Source: Loripinus fragilis (taxonomy: Eukaryota; Mollusca; Bivalvia; Lucinida; Lucinidae). Taken from it: DNA of 64,000 bases. The position numbers and the translations under genes are program-made. Below are positions 1 through 10,339 of this stretch, one piece after another. The number at the start of each line of letters is the position of its first letter. Positions within the stretch are counted from its first letter, which is position 1. The DNA lies in NCBI GenBank assembly GCA_964019695.1, contig OZ026530.1, forward strand, positions 35,574,835-35,638,834, given 5' to 3'. Below the pieces are notes generated by a model, which saw only the letters and a program-made list of their open reading frames with translations, ran no database searches and had not been told where the DNA came from.

Positions 1-510
1 CAAAAAATCAAATTATGAAATCAAAAAATTTAAAGAAATATTATATTAGTCTTCCAAAGATATATCACATCCTTACATACAGATGTCTTATTCCCACATA
101 TAGATGTCTAATTCTTTTATAAAGTCATATTCTTACATACAGTTGTGGCATTGTCTAATTCTTACAAAGATATGCCACATTATTGCAATGTGATATCACA
201 CTCCTGCATACAAATATTATGATTATTCTTACTATGAGATGTCACATTAATATATACAAATGCCACATTCTTACTTACATACATATTATGTTACATTTGT
301 AATATACTTGTCACATTCATTCATAGACATGTTACATTCTTACAAAGACTTGTCATAATTTTTATAGAGATGTTGCATTCTTAAATGTAGAGATAACACA
401 TTGTCATATAGTGATGCAATATGATCTAAGATACAGATGACACAATCTTATATAAAGATGACACATTCTTACATAAAGATGAAACATTCTTATATAAAGA
501 TATTACTTGC
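1..510. repeat. Degenerate ~20-bp minisatellite, left part
   Basis: The stretch is built from an imperfect unit of about 19-22 bases resembling ACATTCTTACATAGAGATGT, recurring dozens of times with many substitutions (TCACATTC, CATACAGATGTC, AGATGACACATTC). It is AT-rich and has no open frame. The same repeat resumes near 876, so the intervening sequence looks like an insertion into one array. Confidence 0.8.
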
Positions 511-875
511 TAGCTGAACATGCCTTGTACTTCAATAATAGCAGAATCTAGGTCGAAGATTTTGTACCAATAACATGCGTTTAAGCCCCCCCCCCCTGTG
601 GCTTAGGCTGCTGTCCTAAGGCGGTTGTTCAGTTGTTGTTGATTCGTTGTTTATTGTTACTCCCAATGTAGGAGTATGTATTTGTTCTATGTTTTGTTGT
701 ACGTTGCTTTATGTCCATTCTAGTTTTGCAATCATCTTGATGGGAAGAGAGAGCTGGTTGCTTGGCTTACATGTAGTTTGTTTTCCTGGTGTCTCATGAT
801 TGTTGGATGGCCCTTCCTTGCGGTGCCATGGGTTTGTCTGCAGTTTGCGATTGTTGTATTTCCTGATCATACTCA
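506..875 (+). mobile_element. Reverse-transcriptase element 3' tail, copy 1
   Basis: It starts around GTACTTCAATAATAGCAG, runs through a C-tract and CTTAGGCTGCTGTCC, and ends near TTGTATTTCCTGATCATAC. Matching sequence occurs at 6655-7030 (same strand) and, inverted, at 2640-3115 and 52200-52900. The copies at 52.7 kb and 6.6 kb carry the end of the coding frame upstream of this tail, so it is the 3' non-coding end of a Penelope-type or related retroelement. This copy is 5'-truncated and splits the minisatellite. Confidence 0.7.
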
Positions 876-1345
876 CTTACTATTTTACATATATATTTAC
901 ACTATTACATTAACTTGTAAAATTCTTATATTTTAGAGAGTTTTACATTCTTAAATAGAGATGTTGCATTTTCACCCAGAAATTAACATTCTTACATAGA
1001 GATGTCATGGTAAATAGTGATATCACTTTCTTACATAAAGATGTCTAGGTCTTACAAAGGGTTGTCACATTTTTAGATGTGTTTCATTTTACATAGAGGC
1101 ATAAAATTTAAAAAGAGGTGTCACATTCTTACACAGAGATGTCATATTCGAAAATAAAGATAGTGCTTTCTAATATAGAGATAGCTGCGCATTCTTTCAT
1201 AGATATGTCTCATTTTTACGTAGAAATGTCTTACATATAGAATGTCATATTCTTACCTTGAATATCATAAATTTACATGCTTGTATATATAGATGACACA
1301 TTCATATATACATATGTCACAATCTCACATAACTAACAAATAGCA
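876..1345. repeat. Degenerate ~20-bp minisatellite, right part
   Basis: Continuation of the array at 1-510, with the same imperfect unit (ACATTCTTACATAGAGATGTC). It ends near 1340, where a different sequence with repeated ATAGCACCTTTT / AAAAGGTGCTAT words begins. Confidence 0.75.
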
Positions 1346-2084
1346 CCTTTTGCTTTAGCCAAAATGATTAGAGCAATACATTATTTGGTAACAAAAGGTA
1401 TCATTTGGCAGAAAGCAACTTTGTCTTTAAGGATAGAATATAACTTAGTTTTGACAATAGGTGTTATTTGTCAAATAGCACCTTTTCAATCAACACATGA
1501 CCTAAATTCCATTGGTTACAAAAGGTGCTATGTGACATATGACACCTTTCCATCCCAAAGAATTGAGAATGTGCTGTACGGTAAAAAGAGCTATCTCACA
1601 AAGGGGGAATAACTCTTTATTTCTAAACTAAATTGTTTTAAACTAGTTTCATTTAAAACTATACACTCATACACTATTTTCAGTAATAACTACAAACATT
1701 TATATTGCAAACCTGATTTTTCAAGAGGCTGCAAATCTTTAAACGCGTTTTTCTCAAAAGTATGAAAAATGCACATAGCCTTCTGCCGCTAAGGGGGCGA
1801 AATACACTGACGGACTTTAAAAAAGCAAAATCGAAATTCATTAAATTAAAAACGTTTGAATGCATCAATTTCTTTAGATTTAGCATAAATAAACATCAAT
1901 ATGTCATTAAAACATGATTTAAATTTCATATCTAAATGATAAATAATTTTAGAGCAACAAAAGACAATACCCTTAGATTGAAAAACTGAAATTTGAAATT
2001 TGTCTAGAAAATGGGCATGATTTAAAGTTATTGTAATACAATATTTATTGTTAAAGAAACTGAAACAAATTACCATTGGCCCTG
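1346..2084. other. AT-rich non-coding stretch
   Basis: No gene is seen. Between 1340 and 1550 the words ATAGCACCTTTT and AAAAGGTGCTAT recur in both orientations, giving short inverted repeats. The rest is AT-rich with only short random frames. Confidence 0.5.
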
Positions 2085-2363
2085 CTATTCGTCTTGCAGT
2101 GTTGGTAGCCAGTTGGAACGGATATCGTCGATGTAAATATCGTCGATATAATAGACGTTAGTTGCCGTCTTAATGTCGCTTCCCATTCTTAGTTGGCCAG
2201 GCATGTGTCTACCTTTAACTGTCCTAGTAGCCTGATAACAATCTCTGAGGTGCTGTATAGCTGACGGATGACAATAATAATCTTTGGCGACGCCAGAAAC
2301 ACGCACTCCAGCTTTTAACATTCCTATTGCACCAGATCGTTCATGTTCAGACAAACGTGGCAC
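2085..2363 (-). pseudogene. Tc1/mariner-like transposase fragment
   Basis: Read on the - strand, the frame opens MPRLSEHERSGAIGMLKAGV and continues VSGVAKDYYCHPSAIQHLRD, then a TRTVKGR segment. This is the layout of the N-terminal helix-turn-helix DNA-binding region of Tc1-family transposases: a short leader, a helix with ERxxAIGML, V..VA as the turn, then the recognition helix and a basic linker. Only about 55 residues are convincing. Downstream the frame is scrambled by a local duplication (ATCGTCGAT twice) and stops. The catalytic DDE domain and terminal repeats are not found, so this is an inactive remnant. Confidence 0.6.
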
Positions 2364-2639
2364 AAATGATAAAACTGTAAACCTAAAGTTTGTTACACAT
2401 GTAAACCTACAAGGTATATGTGAAATGATAACAAATATTTTGCTTCATTGATTCGTGGGGACGCCACGTGCAAAAAAATGGTAAATCATGGATGCGTAGC
2501 TGGTGGTGGCCATTGTCTATTAAACACCGGTATTAGGTAGAGATAGAGGCAGAGTGTCGTTTCCAGCCGATTAAACTTGTAAAAGAAGACTAAGCATGTT
2601 CTGGGTTCGAAGCTCAGTGTATCCTTCTTTTTCTTAGCA

Positions 2640-3115
2640 TGAGTATAGAATCAACATCGATTCAACAACAATAGAACCACAGCCTTAGAATGGACTGCAG
2701 CCTAAGCCACTTGGGGTGGGAGGCTTAAAAGCGTTTTACTGGTACCAAATCATCGGCCTAGATTCTGATGTTGTTAAATCACAAAAACTGTTAAGCTTGC
2801 ATGGAGGATTCCTATCTAATGAATGTTACATCATAGAAAAAACAGTCAAATCAAAGTAACACACCATAATGAAACAAAAGAAAATGAATCTCAACTCACA
2901 GATTGTCAGAGCGAAAAAAAACCTTAAGTTGAGCCACGGTGGGTCCAGCTACAGACAAGCATCAGGCATCAACCCACTGATTAAAGCTTTACGTCAGAGC
3001 CGTCAATGAGTCTGAAACCTGACCCTTCGTCGTGCAATTAAAGAGGCAACCATAGCTATAAACCGTGATTGGGTTAACAACTAGGCATGCACATTGTCGC
3101 ATGATATCCAAGTTA
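2640..3115 (-). mobile_element. Reverse-transcriptase element 3' tail, copy 2
   Basis: Inverted relative to copies at 506-875 and 6655-7030. Shared landmarks are the basic-frame end around CGTCAGAGCCGTCAATGAG, GAGCCACGGTGGG, the ATCATAGAAAAAAC stretch, and GCCTAAGCCACTTGGGG. The segment nearest 3000-3060 corresponds to the last codons of the reverse-transcriptase ORF seen better at 52.75 kb and 11.73 kb (…SDSMA). Degenerate and non-autonomous. Confidence 0.65.
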
Positions 3116-3354
3116 TATCCAACATTTTTATGACGTTTGATTATCTTTTTGAATTGATCACTAAAACTAGGTTTTCCAACAATTCTTTTGAATTTCTAAA
3201 CTAAATCATCATACAATATAGGCTCTGATATGCCCTGTTGCAGAAAAGTTTTTAAACCTATATTAGAATTCAGAAAATGTTTTTCGAAATATTATGATAT
3301 CTATAACTTTGTTTTAAAACTTAGCAGTCAAAAATAGGTCACTTTCATTGAAGT

Positions 3355-3545
3355 AAAAAAAGAGGGCAAAGATCAGGAATAGATACAATCAAGCACCACA
3401 CCTGACCCAGGATACCAATGGGAAAGTGACAACGTCACAATTAGACATTATAAACGAGAGCCAAGAGGTCAGCCCTTTCCCAGCAGGTGACCACAAGGCA
3501 TCAACAAACAGACGTGCATGGAAGCATTACAAAACAAGACAGAAA
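3355..3545 (-). mobile_element. Second-type reverse-transcriptase 3' tail
   Basis: Inverted copy of the untranslated tail found at 12050-12270 and 47150-47330. Common words are GATCAGGAAT.GATACAATCAAG, CACCTGACCCAGGATACCA, GAGCCAAGAGGTCAGCCCTTTCCCAGCAGGTGACCACAA. It lies just downstream (in the - direction) of the reverse-transcriptase fragment at 3600-4020, as expected for one degraded element. Confidence 0.7.
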
Positions 3546-3599
3546 TAACATAAATGATCCACAAAAGACATCATTAGATTGCACTCTCGCAAAACGAGT

Positions 3600-4020
3600 A
3601 AGCTGCGGCATATATACACCATAGTAGGGGAGCGAGGAACCTCTCCATCAAGAAATGGGAAATTTACTATTTCAAAATAAAAATAATTCCGTTTATCCCA
3701 AACTTACATAAAACTATGCCATTGGTTATGGCCAAGTCCAAGTCAAAAACGAGGCTCCAGTATCAGAAGACTTCGCCCTTATTAACTCAAGTTCAGTGGG
3801 ATAGATCTGACCTACCATTTATTCAAAATAAGAATTATTATTATTAAATATGTAATCTATATATCTGGAGGTGGAGTTAAAAGCTTCAATAATAGCATCC
3901 TGATTATTGTCTGCCAGAGACAAAATAAAGTCTCTCTCATAACAAAACAAAAACAAACTGCGACTAGTACCCATTGGAATACCTACAATTCGTCTATAAA
4001 TTCGAGCGAAATTATATATA
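3600..4020 (-). pseudogene. Reverse-transcriptase fragment, Penelope-type or related
   Basis: On the - strand, starting near 4010, the translation reads RRIVGIPMGT, then LFLFCYERDFILSLADNNQD, AIIEAFNSTSRYIDYIF, YFE-MVGQIYPTELELIRAK and further homology to the copy at 10.9-11.3 kb, with frameshifts and stops. GIPMGT is a conserved RT block and SRYID corresponds to the catalytic Y-[LI]-D-D region, here altered to YIDY, so the active site is broken. About 140 codons of the palm domain survive. Confidence 0.65.
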
Positions 4021-4039
4021 TATTATAGGAGATATAATT

Positions 4040-4147
4040 AATCAACTGAGCCGATAGATGCTAGAAATTCAAACCCACGACCATGAAACTCCGCCTAGCA
4101 CTACACCAGACATCAACGCTACCACCTGCGCCACTGAGACACCCCCA
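4040..4147 (-). repeat. tRNA-like SINE head
   Basis: The reverse complement reads GGGGTGTCTCAGTGGCGCAG, then GTGGTAGCG, and about 45 bases later GTGGGTTTGAATTTC. These resemble internal A-box (GCTCAG..GGTAG) and B-box (GGTTTGAATC) pol III promoter elements at tRNA-like spacing. It lacks tRNA base pairing and belongs to neither of the two SINE families described below. Confidence 0.45.
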
Positions 4148-4263
4148 AAAAGAATGTTCAGGTAGCGCTGATATTGACGACGACTGATGCAGTACACGTC
4201 GTACATTGGTTCCTTGTCAATGAATGACATCTATATAGTTCGCAAATGAAAGCCTGATAGATC

Positions 4264-4492
4264 TACTGTCGTGCCAGTCAAGAGTGACAGTGAGGTCATG
4301 TTTTGTTTACAAAGTTATCATGGACTTATAATCGATAGATCACTTGTGTATTAATCCTATCCACAGGATAGGATTAATACACAAGTCATCTATCGATTCG
4401 CGTTAGCTCAAGTGATGTGTACAATTTAATGTTTTACTTAACAATTTTAAACAAAACATACGTCACTGTCACTCTTGGTTGGCACGACAGTA
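4264..4492. mobile_element. MITE family 1, copy 1 (229 bp)
   Basis: Bounded by TACTGTCGTGCCAGTCAAGA and its inverse (…GGCACGACAGTA). The middle is a near-perfect palindrome around ATCGATAGATCACTTG..AATCCTATCC|GGATAGGATT. No coding capacity. Other copies: 5428, 7747, 9585, 35662 and a split copy at 42491/48211. The flanking TA suggests a TA target site. It interrupts a decayed LINE. Confidence 0.85.
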
Positions 4493-4583
4493 AGATACAA
4501 GTGAATAAGGGTGGTTATGATTTGGTATTATGGGATTAAGATTTTGCTAGTAATGTTCGCATTAAGACATTTTAGATACAACT

Positions 4584-4762
4584 TAATGTTTGTTTGTTTG
4601 TTTGTTTGCTTTACGTCTCAAGTCAACAGCTATGGTCATTGCGGGACGGTCAGTTTACCTAACCACACTTTTTCCTGGGCAGGCTTGAACAAGCGGTTAA
4701 CCAGTAATTAGTGCAGATACTTTCGCTTGTAACTGACAACAACCCTTCTTGAATGATGGTCT
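4584..4762 (-). repeat. SINE family 2, 5'-truncated copy
   Basis: Inverted copy of the body and tail of the family seen complete at 12388-12716. It begins with the tail complement (GTTTGTTTGTTTGCTTTACG) and contains ACCACACTTTTTCCTGG and CAACCCTTCTTGAATGAT. The tRNA-like head is absent. Confidence 0.8.
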
Positions 4763-5427
4763 GCAGTGTTCCATAATACTGTAAATGATTTGTTTGCACT
4801 CCTGTCATTTCTGTCAACTTTTCTAGAGTGTAGTATTTTCCATTTTCTTTGATTAACTCATTAATGTATTTGATACCTCTTTTATATCAGTTTGTATAAT
4901 ATATGTGTGTTCCACCTACTTTGATGTTATTCTTATAAAATAAAGGGCAGTTTAAGACCTGGTCTTCAAACGAAACCTTTTAACTGTTAGTTTTTATAAA
5001 TGCGTTAAAGACATCCACCCAGAATGAATTTTGATACTTTTTTGCAATGTTCTATGTAATTTAAATGACAGCACATTAATTCATTTAAGACAATTTATGA
5101 TTTTATGAAATGTTGCCATTTACTGTCATAGGTAATGAGACGTCTAAGCAAAGTTAGTTTCAATACATCAATAAAAGATTTTATGTTTATAATTTTTAGT
5201 CCTCCCTCAGAAAACTGTTTTACTCAGATTGAGATTTAAAGTTTGTTTTGTTTTTCTTATTCCACAGGAACGTTAATAGAATGCAATTTATTTCATTAAC
5301 TATTGAATCACTAGGGTTTGAGATTGTACTAAAAAAATGATTTAATATGTGTATAAGCATTGTTTTGATAACTGTCACTTTTCCTAGAGGTGATAACAGT
5401 CGGCGCTGCCACTGAGTTGCTTTTAAT

Positions 5428-5628
5428 TACTGTCGTGCCAGCCAAGAATGACAGTGACGTCATCTGGTATTTACAACGTTATCAAGGACTTAGAATCAAT
5501 AGATAGGATTAATACGCAAGTGATCTATCGATTCGCATTTGCTCAAGTGGAGTGTACAAGTTAATGTTTTTCTTAACAATTGTAAACAAAGTATTACGTC
5601 AGTGTCACTCTTGGTTGGCACGACAGTA
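5428..5628. mobile_element. MITE family 1, copy 2
   Basis: TACTGTCGTGCCAGCCAAGA at one end and GGTTGGCACGACAGTA at the other. It is shorter than the other copies because one arm of the central palindrome is deleted. Inserted in the LINE remnant. Confidence 0.85.
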
Positions 5629-5736
5629 GAAGCTCACACCTGTCTGATAAGTGTTAAATGTTATGCCTGATAATTAAAAAGTTTCTTCCCCCCTTGACAA
5701 TTTCCACTTAGTTTTTATAGTGGCTGAACTATATTT

Positions 5737-5999
5737 CCAGGGCCCGGAATTACAATGCCTCCTTAAAGTTAAGGAAGACTTAAGTTAAGTATTGATTTTC
5801 AGGATGCGAAAAGTAACGTTTCAAACTGATTAAAATCAAAATAGTTTCATTTTTTCTAAAGATCACAATGATATCTTTAACAATAAGTATCGCATCGATC
5901 CAGGCAATTTATTTTGCATTTAATATAGCATGTTGAAATATCAATACTTAACTTAAGTCTTCCTTAACTTTAAGGAGGCATTGTAATTCCGGGCCCTGG
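5737..5999. mobile_element. hAT-like MITE with ~58-bp terminal inverted repeats
   Basis: The two ends are near-perfect inverted repeats: CCAGGGCCCGGAATTACAAT at the left, its complement at the right, continuing through CTTAAGTTAAGTATTGAT. The middle is AT-rich and non-coding. A CAGGG terminus is typical of hAT elements, but I could not find a clean 8-bp target duplication. Inserted in the LINE remnant. Confidence 0.75.
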
Positions 6000-6654
6000 A
6001 GCCTATCCATACGATTTGCGTTTTATCACTTATAATTTATAATCAGTCCTGATATTGTTGACAATATTCTAGTTCTTCAAGGGTATTGCTTATGGAATAT
6101 TCTGACCCATCCAATATATCAGTTGTGTCGTCTCTGAACTGAGATATTTTGAATTCTTTGAGTTATATTTTAATTCCCCTTATATCCCCCACCAAACTTT
6201 AAGAATTTTAAAGCCTTACATATATAAGACAATGGCAGTGAATCAAAGGCTTTTCAAAGTCTATTAATAGTTAAAGTCCTAGGATTTCTTACTTTTCGGT
6301 ATGATTTTCAAGTCATAGATAAGGCTAGTATTTTCACCCATAGATATGCCCTGGATGAATCCTTTTTGGTCTTTATCAATGAGCGTGTCTAGATTCGGTT
6401 TTTATTCCGTTTGCGATAGAACCTGATGCGATTTTATAAACTGTGTTGAAGAGTGAAACAGGTCGCCGTTTGTTAATGTATAGTTTGAGCTTATTTTCCT
6501 TTGGGATACAAGTAATCTCCCCTTGTTTTTGAGAAATTGACAATTCACCTTTAATGTAGCAACAATAAAGGGACCTCGGTACAAACAGGCCTAAGCCTTT
6601 CCAATTCTGCCAGAAAACCACGTATGCCAAGGCTTTTTAATTTTTCATGTTATT

Positions 6655-7030
6655 TAAGGTTTCAGACTCAATGACGGCTCTGACGTGGAGCTTTATTCGA
6701 TGGGTTGGTGCCTATAATATATCTGTAGCTGGGCCCACCGTGGCTCAACTTGAGGTGCTCTTTAGTTCAGACTATCTGTGAGTCGTGAGTATTTTTTTTT
6801 GTTTCATCATGGTGTGTTAATTTGATTAGAGTGTTTCTCTATGATGATAAGTTGTAATAATTAGAAGGCCTCCATGCGAGCTTAACATTAACAGTTTTTG
6901 TACTTCAACAACAACAGAATCTAGGGCGAAGATTTGGTACCAGTAAAATGCATTTAAGCCCCCCCCCAGTGGCTTAGGCTGATGTCCGTTCTAAGGCGGT
7001 GGTTCTATTGTTGTTGATTTTTATTCAGAA
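6655..7030 (+). mobile_element. Reverse-transcriptase element 3' tail, copy 3
   Basis: Starts in the end of the coding frame (CAGACTCAATGACGGCTC) and continues through GGGCCCACCGTGGCTCAACT, TCTATGATGATAAGTTG, a nine-base C-tract and CAGTGGCTTAGGCTGATGTC. Same family as 506-875, in the same orientation. Confidence 0.7.
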
Positions 7031-7424
7031 ATCTAATTGTTATGGGTGAATTAAGTCCAACAACAGACCAATGAAATTATGACTTAACATTCCATTCCCC
7101 GTGGAGCCCCTAACAGCCAACTACTACCCCTATCGCTATACAGCTACAAAGTGCGTTCATTATTCTCTACATAAATGACAATTACGACATGATAGTACAT
7201 AATATATAAGTAATGTGAACTCTTTGGATACCAATTCAAATAAGTCATTTGACTTTCTTCTGAATCCTATTTGTATAGTGGTTGTATTGTAATCGTAATC
7301 TGCGTTGCTTGTATACTTGTCATATATTATACAAATAAAATAAAGTTTAAACCAAACTATAAACTGGCAGTGCATTTTGTTCTTTTATTTCTGGTATTCT
7401 TTCAATTTGTTATATTAAAGTAAT
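7031..7424. other. AT-rich non-coding stretch
   Basis: Lies between a retroelement tail and the LINE endonuclease remnant. I see no domain, RNA or terminal repeats in it. Confidence 0.4.
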
Positions 7425-8225
7425 CTTAATCGGAAAGTAAGGAATTATTATGTTTCCAGTAACCTTTTCCATGGAAAAAAATTGTGAATTGTAATTCTAA
7501 AACAATAGGAGAATGATCAGACCTGTAGCTGCACATAAGTTTTGTTTGTTTAACATATTGCATAATTGTTTCGGAAACTAAAAAATTGTCAAGCCTAGCT
7601 TGTTTTAGAGGGTTTCTTTTCCACCATGTGTAGCATATTTTTTGAAGGAAAAAATTCTCTAAAGGTATCTAGAATGTTTTGTTTCATTAAATATTCCAAA
7701 GAGTTTGTCACCTGCTTTTGGATTATTTACATTTTTGTAATTTAACTACTGTCTAATTTTAACTAATTTTAACCAAGAGTGACAGTGACGTCATGTTTTG
7801 TTTACAAAGTTATCAGGGACTTAGAATAGATAGATCACCTATGTATTAAACCTATCCGCAGGATAGGATTAATACGCAAGTGATCTATCGATTCGCGTTA
7901 GCTCAAGTGTTGTGTACAAGTTAATGTTTTACTTAACAATTATAAACAAAACATGAAGTCACTGTCACTCTTGGCTGGCAGGACAGTATCTATATTGGGG
8001 TCAAGAACCACATTTTAATCTCTACATGTCATAAAATCTGAATTGCCAATATCGTCGATGTGTGTAGATATATTTTCATAAAAAACATATTATCTGAGTT
8101 TGGTCCATATAAAGTTAGTAAGGTAAACCTATGGTCATTTACTGTTATATCTAAAACAATATAATTGCCGGTCTCATCTGAGATCTGTTTGTGCATTGTA
8201 TTCTTGAACACCAGATAAGGATATT
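7425..8225 (-). pseudogene. Decayed LINE, endonuclease region
   Basis: From 8211 downward on the - strand: ISDETGNYIVLDITVNDHRF, TLLTLYGPNSDN (the NLYGPN block of AP-type endonucleases), then after the MITE at 7747-7988: NNPKAGD, a WKRNPLKQARLDNFLVSETI segment read across a frameshift, and SYRSDHSPIVLELQF (the catalytic SDH block). This order matches the N-terminal APE-like endonuclease of LINE ORF2. It lies upstream, in reading direction, of the RT region at 4493-6650, so both are probably one element. Frameshifts and stops show it is dead. Confidence 0.7.
7747..7988. mobile_element. MITE family 1, copy 3
   Basis: TACTGTC at the left end (followed by an altered stretch) and TTGGCTGGCAGGACAGTA at the right. 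It carries the full central palindrome. It separates the two halves of the LINE endonuclease. Confidence 0.8.
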
Positions 8226-8234
8226 TAAGATTTT

Positions 8235-8565
8235 ACCCTGGGATAGGAGATCATATCATTATCATGCCATCTAACCCAGGACGTCAAGTGACGTCATCAT
8301 GTGAAATTGCAACTTAGCGTATTCAGAGACTTCTAGAAGCTTATTTTAAAATAAATAAATAGATAAAAAAAAGTAAAAAAAAAAAAAAAAAAAAAAAGTG
8401 GTGAGCAAGAAAAAGAATCCATTATTCGTGTGAGGGTAGGGTAGAAAAATCCGTCCCTTGGGATCACCGTTTGTCATCACTCGTCAAGCCTCGTGATTCC
8501 AAACGGCGATCCTCGGGACGGATGTTTCTATCATACCCTCACACTCATGACAGATTCTTATAGTC
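8235..8565. mobile_element. Foldback element X, copy 1
   Basis: Contains GACGTCATCATGTG, a 23-base A-tract, and then a 150-bp hairpin: GAATCCATTATTCGTGTGAG and AAAATCCGTCCC pair with their complements to the right, with apex GTCAAGCCTCGTGATTCC. A second copy is at 22270-22575. It ends about 100 bp upstream of the first sulfotransferase exon. Confidence 0.7.
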
Positions 8566-8662
8566 TATATTTCCCAAGTTCATGAAAGCCATTGATCGAT
8601 GACTGTATAGATGTTATCTAAGTAACACATGTGTTGCTTTAAATATTCATGGAAAGAGTCAG

Positions 8663-8801
8663 ATGGATAACTGTATGGAGAGAAAGATGGCGCAATTAGA
8701 AAGCATGAATAAACTTTATTTCATGTTTGTTATTGCTATTGGAATTTTTATCATTTACACAATTGTAGTTCAGCAAGGAGACCGACACCGTGTTGAAATA
8801 A
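8663..8801 (+). CDS. Carbohydrate sulfotransferase, exon 1 (membrane anchor)
   Basis: ATG at 8663 opens a frame encoding a short, Met/Lys-containing cytosolic tail (MDNCMERKMAQLESMNK), one hydrophobic segment (LYFMFVIAIGIFIIYTIVV, residues 18-36) and the start of a polar stem (QQGDRHRVEI). This is the N-terminal plan of Golgi type II membrane glycosyl- and sulfotransferases. A donor-like A|GTAAAT lies at 8801/8802. The exon ends after one base of a codon, which matches the phase needed by the catalytic exon at 13008. Joining them is inference supported by phase, orientation and protein architecture. No TATA box is evident, and a foldback element ends just upstream. Confidence 0.6.
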
Positions 8802-9584
8802 GTAAATACTGTTTATTCAGCAATATTAACTTTTTCAAAGCAAGCCTTTAAAGCTGCATAGTCTGTAACTTTTTATCTTCTAATTTTAAAAATAATGTTT
8901 TTATTTTTCAAGAACACTCAAATTTAAGTAAAAATACTCAAATTCAGGTAAACATTTTACCATTTTCGTAAATCTTAACAAGTTATCACTATCAAAACAA
9001 CTGCATATATGTTAAAATTCAACGGTCTAGAATTATTGGAGGGATGCAAATAATTACCAACAAGAGAAATAAACACCTATTTGATAAGATAATTTACTTT
9101 TCCATGCAGTTTTCAGCTGTACTGAACATTTTTATTGTGAAAACATAGCTTAATTCTACTTTTACAAATGATTTAAAAAGAGAATAAAAATTTCCGAAAA
9201 ATGTTCATAGTTACAGAGTATGCAGCTTTAATAATTCTTTATATGTTTGCAACTGTTCATAGCCTCATTAAAAATATAAATATGATTGACAGCTGTCAAT
9301 CGCACTTGCCCCGTACAATACGCTTCGAATATCGAATTCATTCGCCAGAAGTGACACTGGTGCTGTGATTGACATTGAGCTACACCTAATTCCCACATGC
9401 AATTCAAGCCTCTTCTTTGCGTCATTGTCTGTCCATGCCAGTTCACACTATATGTTCAGCTTTTTCGTTTTGCACTATAACAAAACCTTCAATACGATTA
9501 CACAAATACTAAACTATTTTTTTCCTAAAATATAAATAATTTCTCTATATTGACTATCTATAATGAAATATTAATATAAGCAAT
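8802..9584. other. Intron 5' part, AT-rich
   Basis: Start of the proposed sulfotransferase intron. AT-rich, with no recognisable element before the MITE at 9585. Confidence 0.4.
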
Positions 9585-9800
9585 TACTGTCCTGCCAGCC
9601 AAGAGTGACTATAACGTCATTTTTTGTTTGGGACTTATAATCGATATATCACTTTTGTATTAATCCTATCCTCAGGATAGGATCAATACACAAGCAATAT
9701 ATCGATTCGCGTTAGATCAAGTGGAGTGTACAAATGTGTTTAACTTAGCAATGGTAAACAGAATATTACGTTACTGTCACTCTTGGTTTGCACGACAGTA
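9585..9800. mobile_element. MITE family 1, copy 4
   Basis: TACTGTCCTGCCAGCCAAGA to TTGCACGACAGTA, with the central ATCCTATCC|GGATAGGAT palindrome. Lies in the sulfotransferase intron. Confidence 0.85.
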
Positions 9801-9886
9801 CTTCAGTTTGGGCTTCACTTACTTTGCAAGAGAGCCGAAGTATACATGTTTCCATAAACATTCCAAACATCAAATTTATTTATTAA

Positions 9887-10035
9887 ATTTTCGAGAGAAC
9901 TTGATTTTCGCGAAAAGCGTTAATCGACATGTTTACAACATTAAAGTTCGCGACAATGGCATGAACTACCTATAAATTCGCTATTTCGCGAGGCTTTTAG
10001 ACTCCGCGGAGATAACCCTCGTGAAAATCTGCAAA
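9887..10035. mobile_element. MITE family 5 (CGCGAAA-rich), degenerate copy
   Basis: Contains ATTTTCGCGAAAAGCGTTAA, ATTAAAGTTCGCGACAATGG and ATTTCGCGAGGCTTTTAGAC, matching copies at 28242, 36760 and 61631. The outer ends are eroded. Confidence 0.6.
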
Positions 10036-10339
10036 CGAGTACCGCATGTGCCTTCTGTGATCGTTCAACGAACGTTTTGTCCGTTTCTTATACGGCACAT
10101 ATTCGTTTTGTACGTTATACATCCGTTACACGTACGTTAGTAAACCGTTCTTTGTCCGGCACGTAGACGCTCCTTATGGTGCTGTCACATATTACCAACT
10201 ATACCTTAATCTTCTTTTCGTCATCTTAAAACAGCTATCCAGAATTTTCATAGTCCAGCAGATAAAGCTGCTTACCCTGTTGTAGTTGTTTGACGATTGT
10301 ATTATATAAATACTCTAAATCGTGAGCTTTTTGACGCTA

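Larger units (their letters stand above)
4493..6650 (-). pseudogene. Decayed LINE, reverse-transcriptase region
   Basis: Reading down from 6630 on the - strand gives LSISQKQGEITCIPKENKLK, INKRRPVSLFNTVYKIASGS, IDKDQKGFIQGISMGENTS, LIDFEK, DDTTDILDGSE (the catalytic [FA]-DD block), then KTQIVWIGS. After two inserted elements come WKLS, WNKKNKTNFKS, GGLKIINIKSFIDVLKLTLL and KVGGTHIYY...KRGIKYINEL. This order fits an endonuclease-type non-LTR retrotransposon ORF2 (L1/Tx1-like layout). Numerous stops and frameshifts make it inactive. Three younger insertions interrupt it: a SINE at 4584-4762, a MITE at 5428-5628 and a hAT-like MITE at 5737-5999. The endonuclease part is at 7425-8225. Confidence 0.75.

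Noticed and set aside
5737..5999. miRNA precursor
   Set aside because: Arms of nearly 60 bp with a ~145-bp AT-rich spacer and transposon-like ends fit a MITE better.
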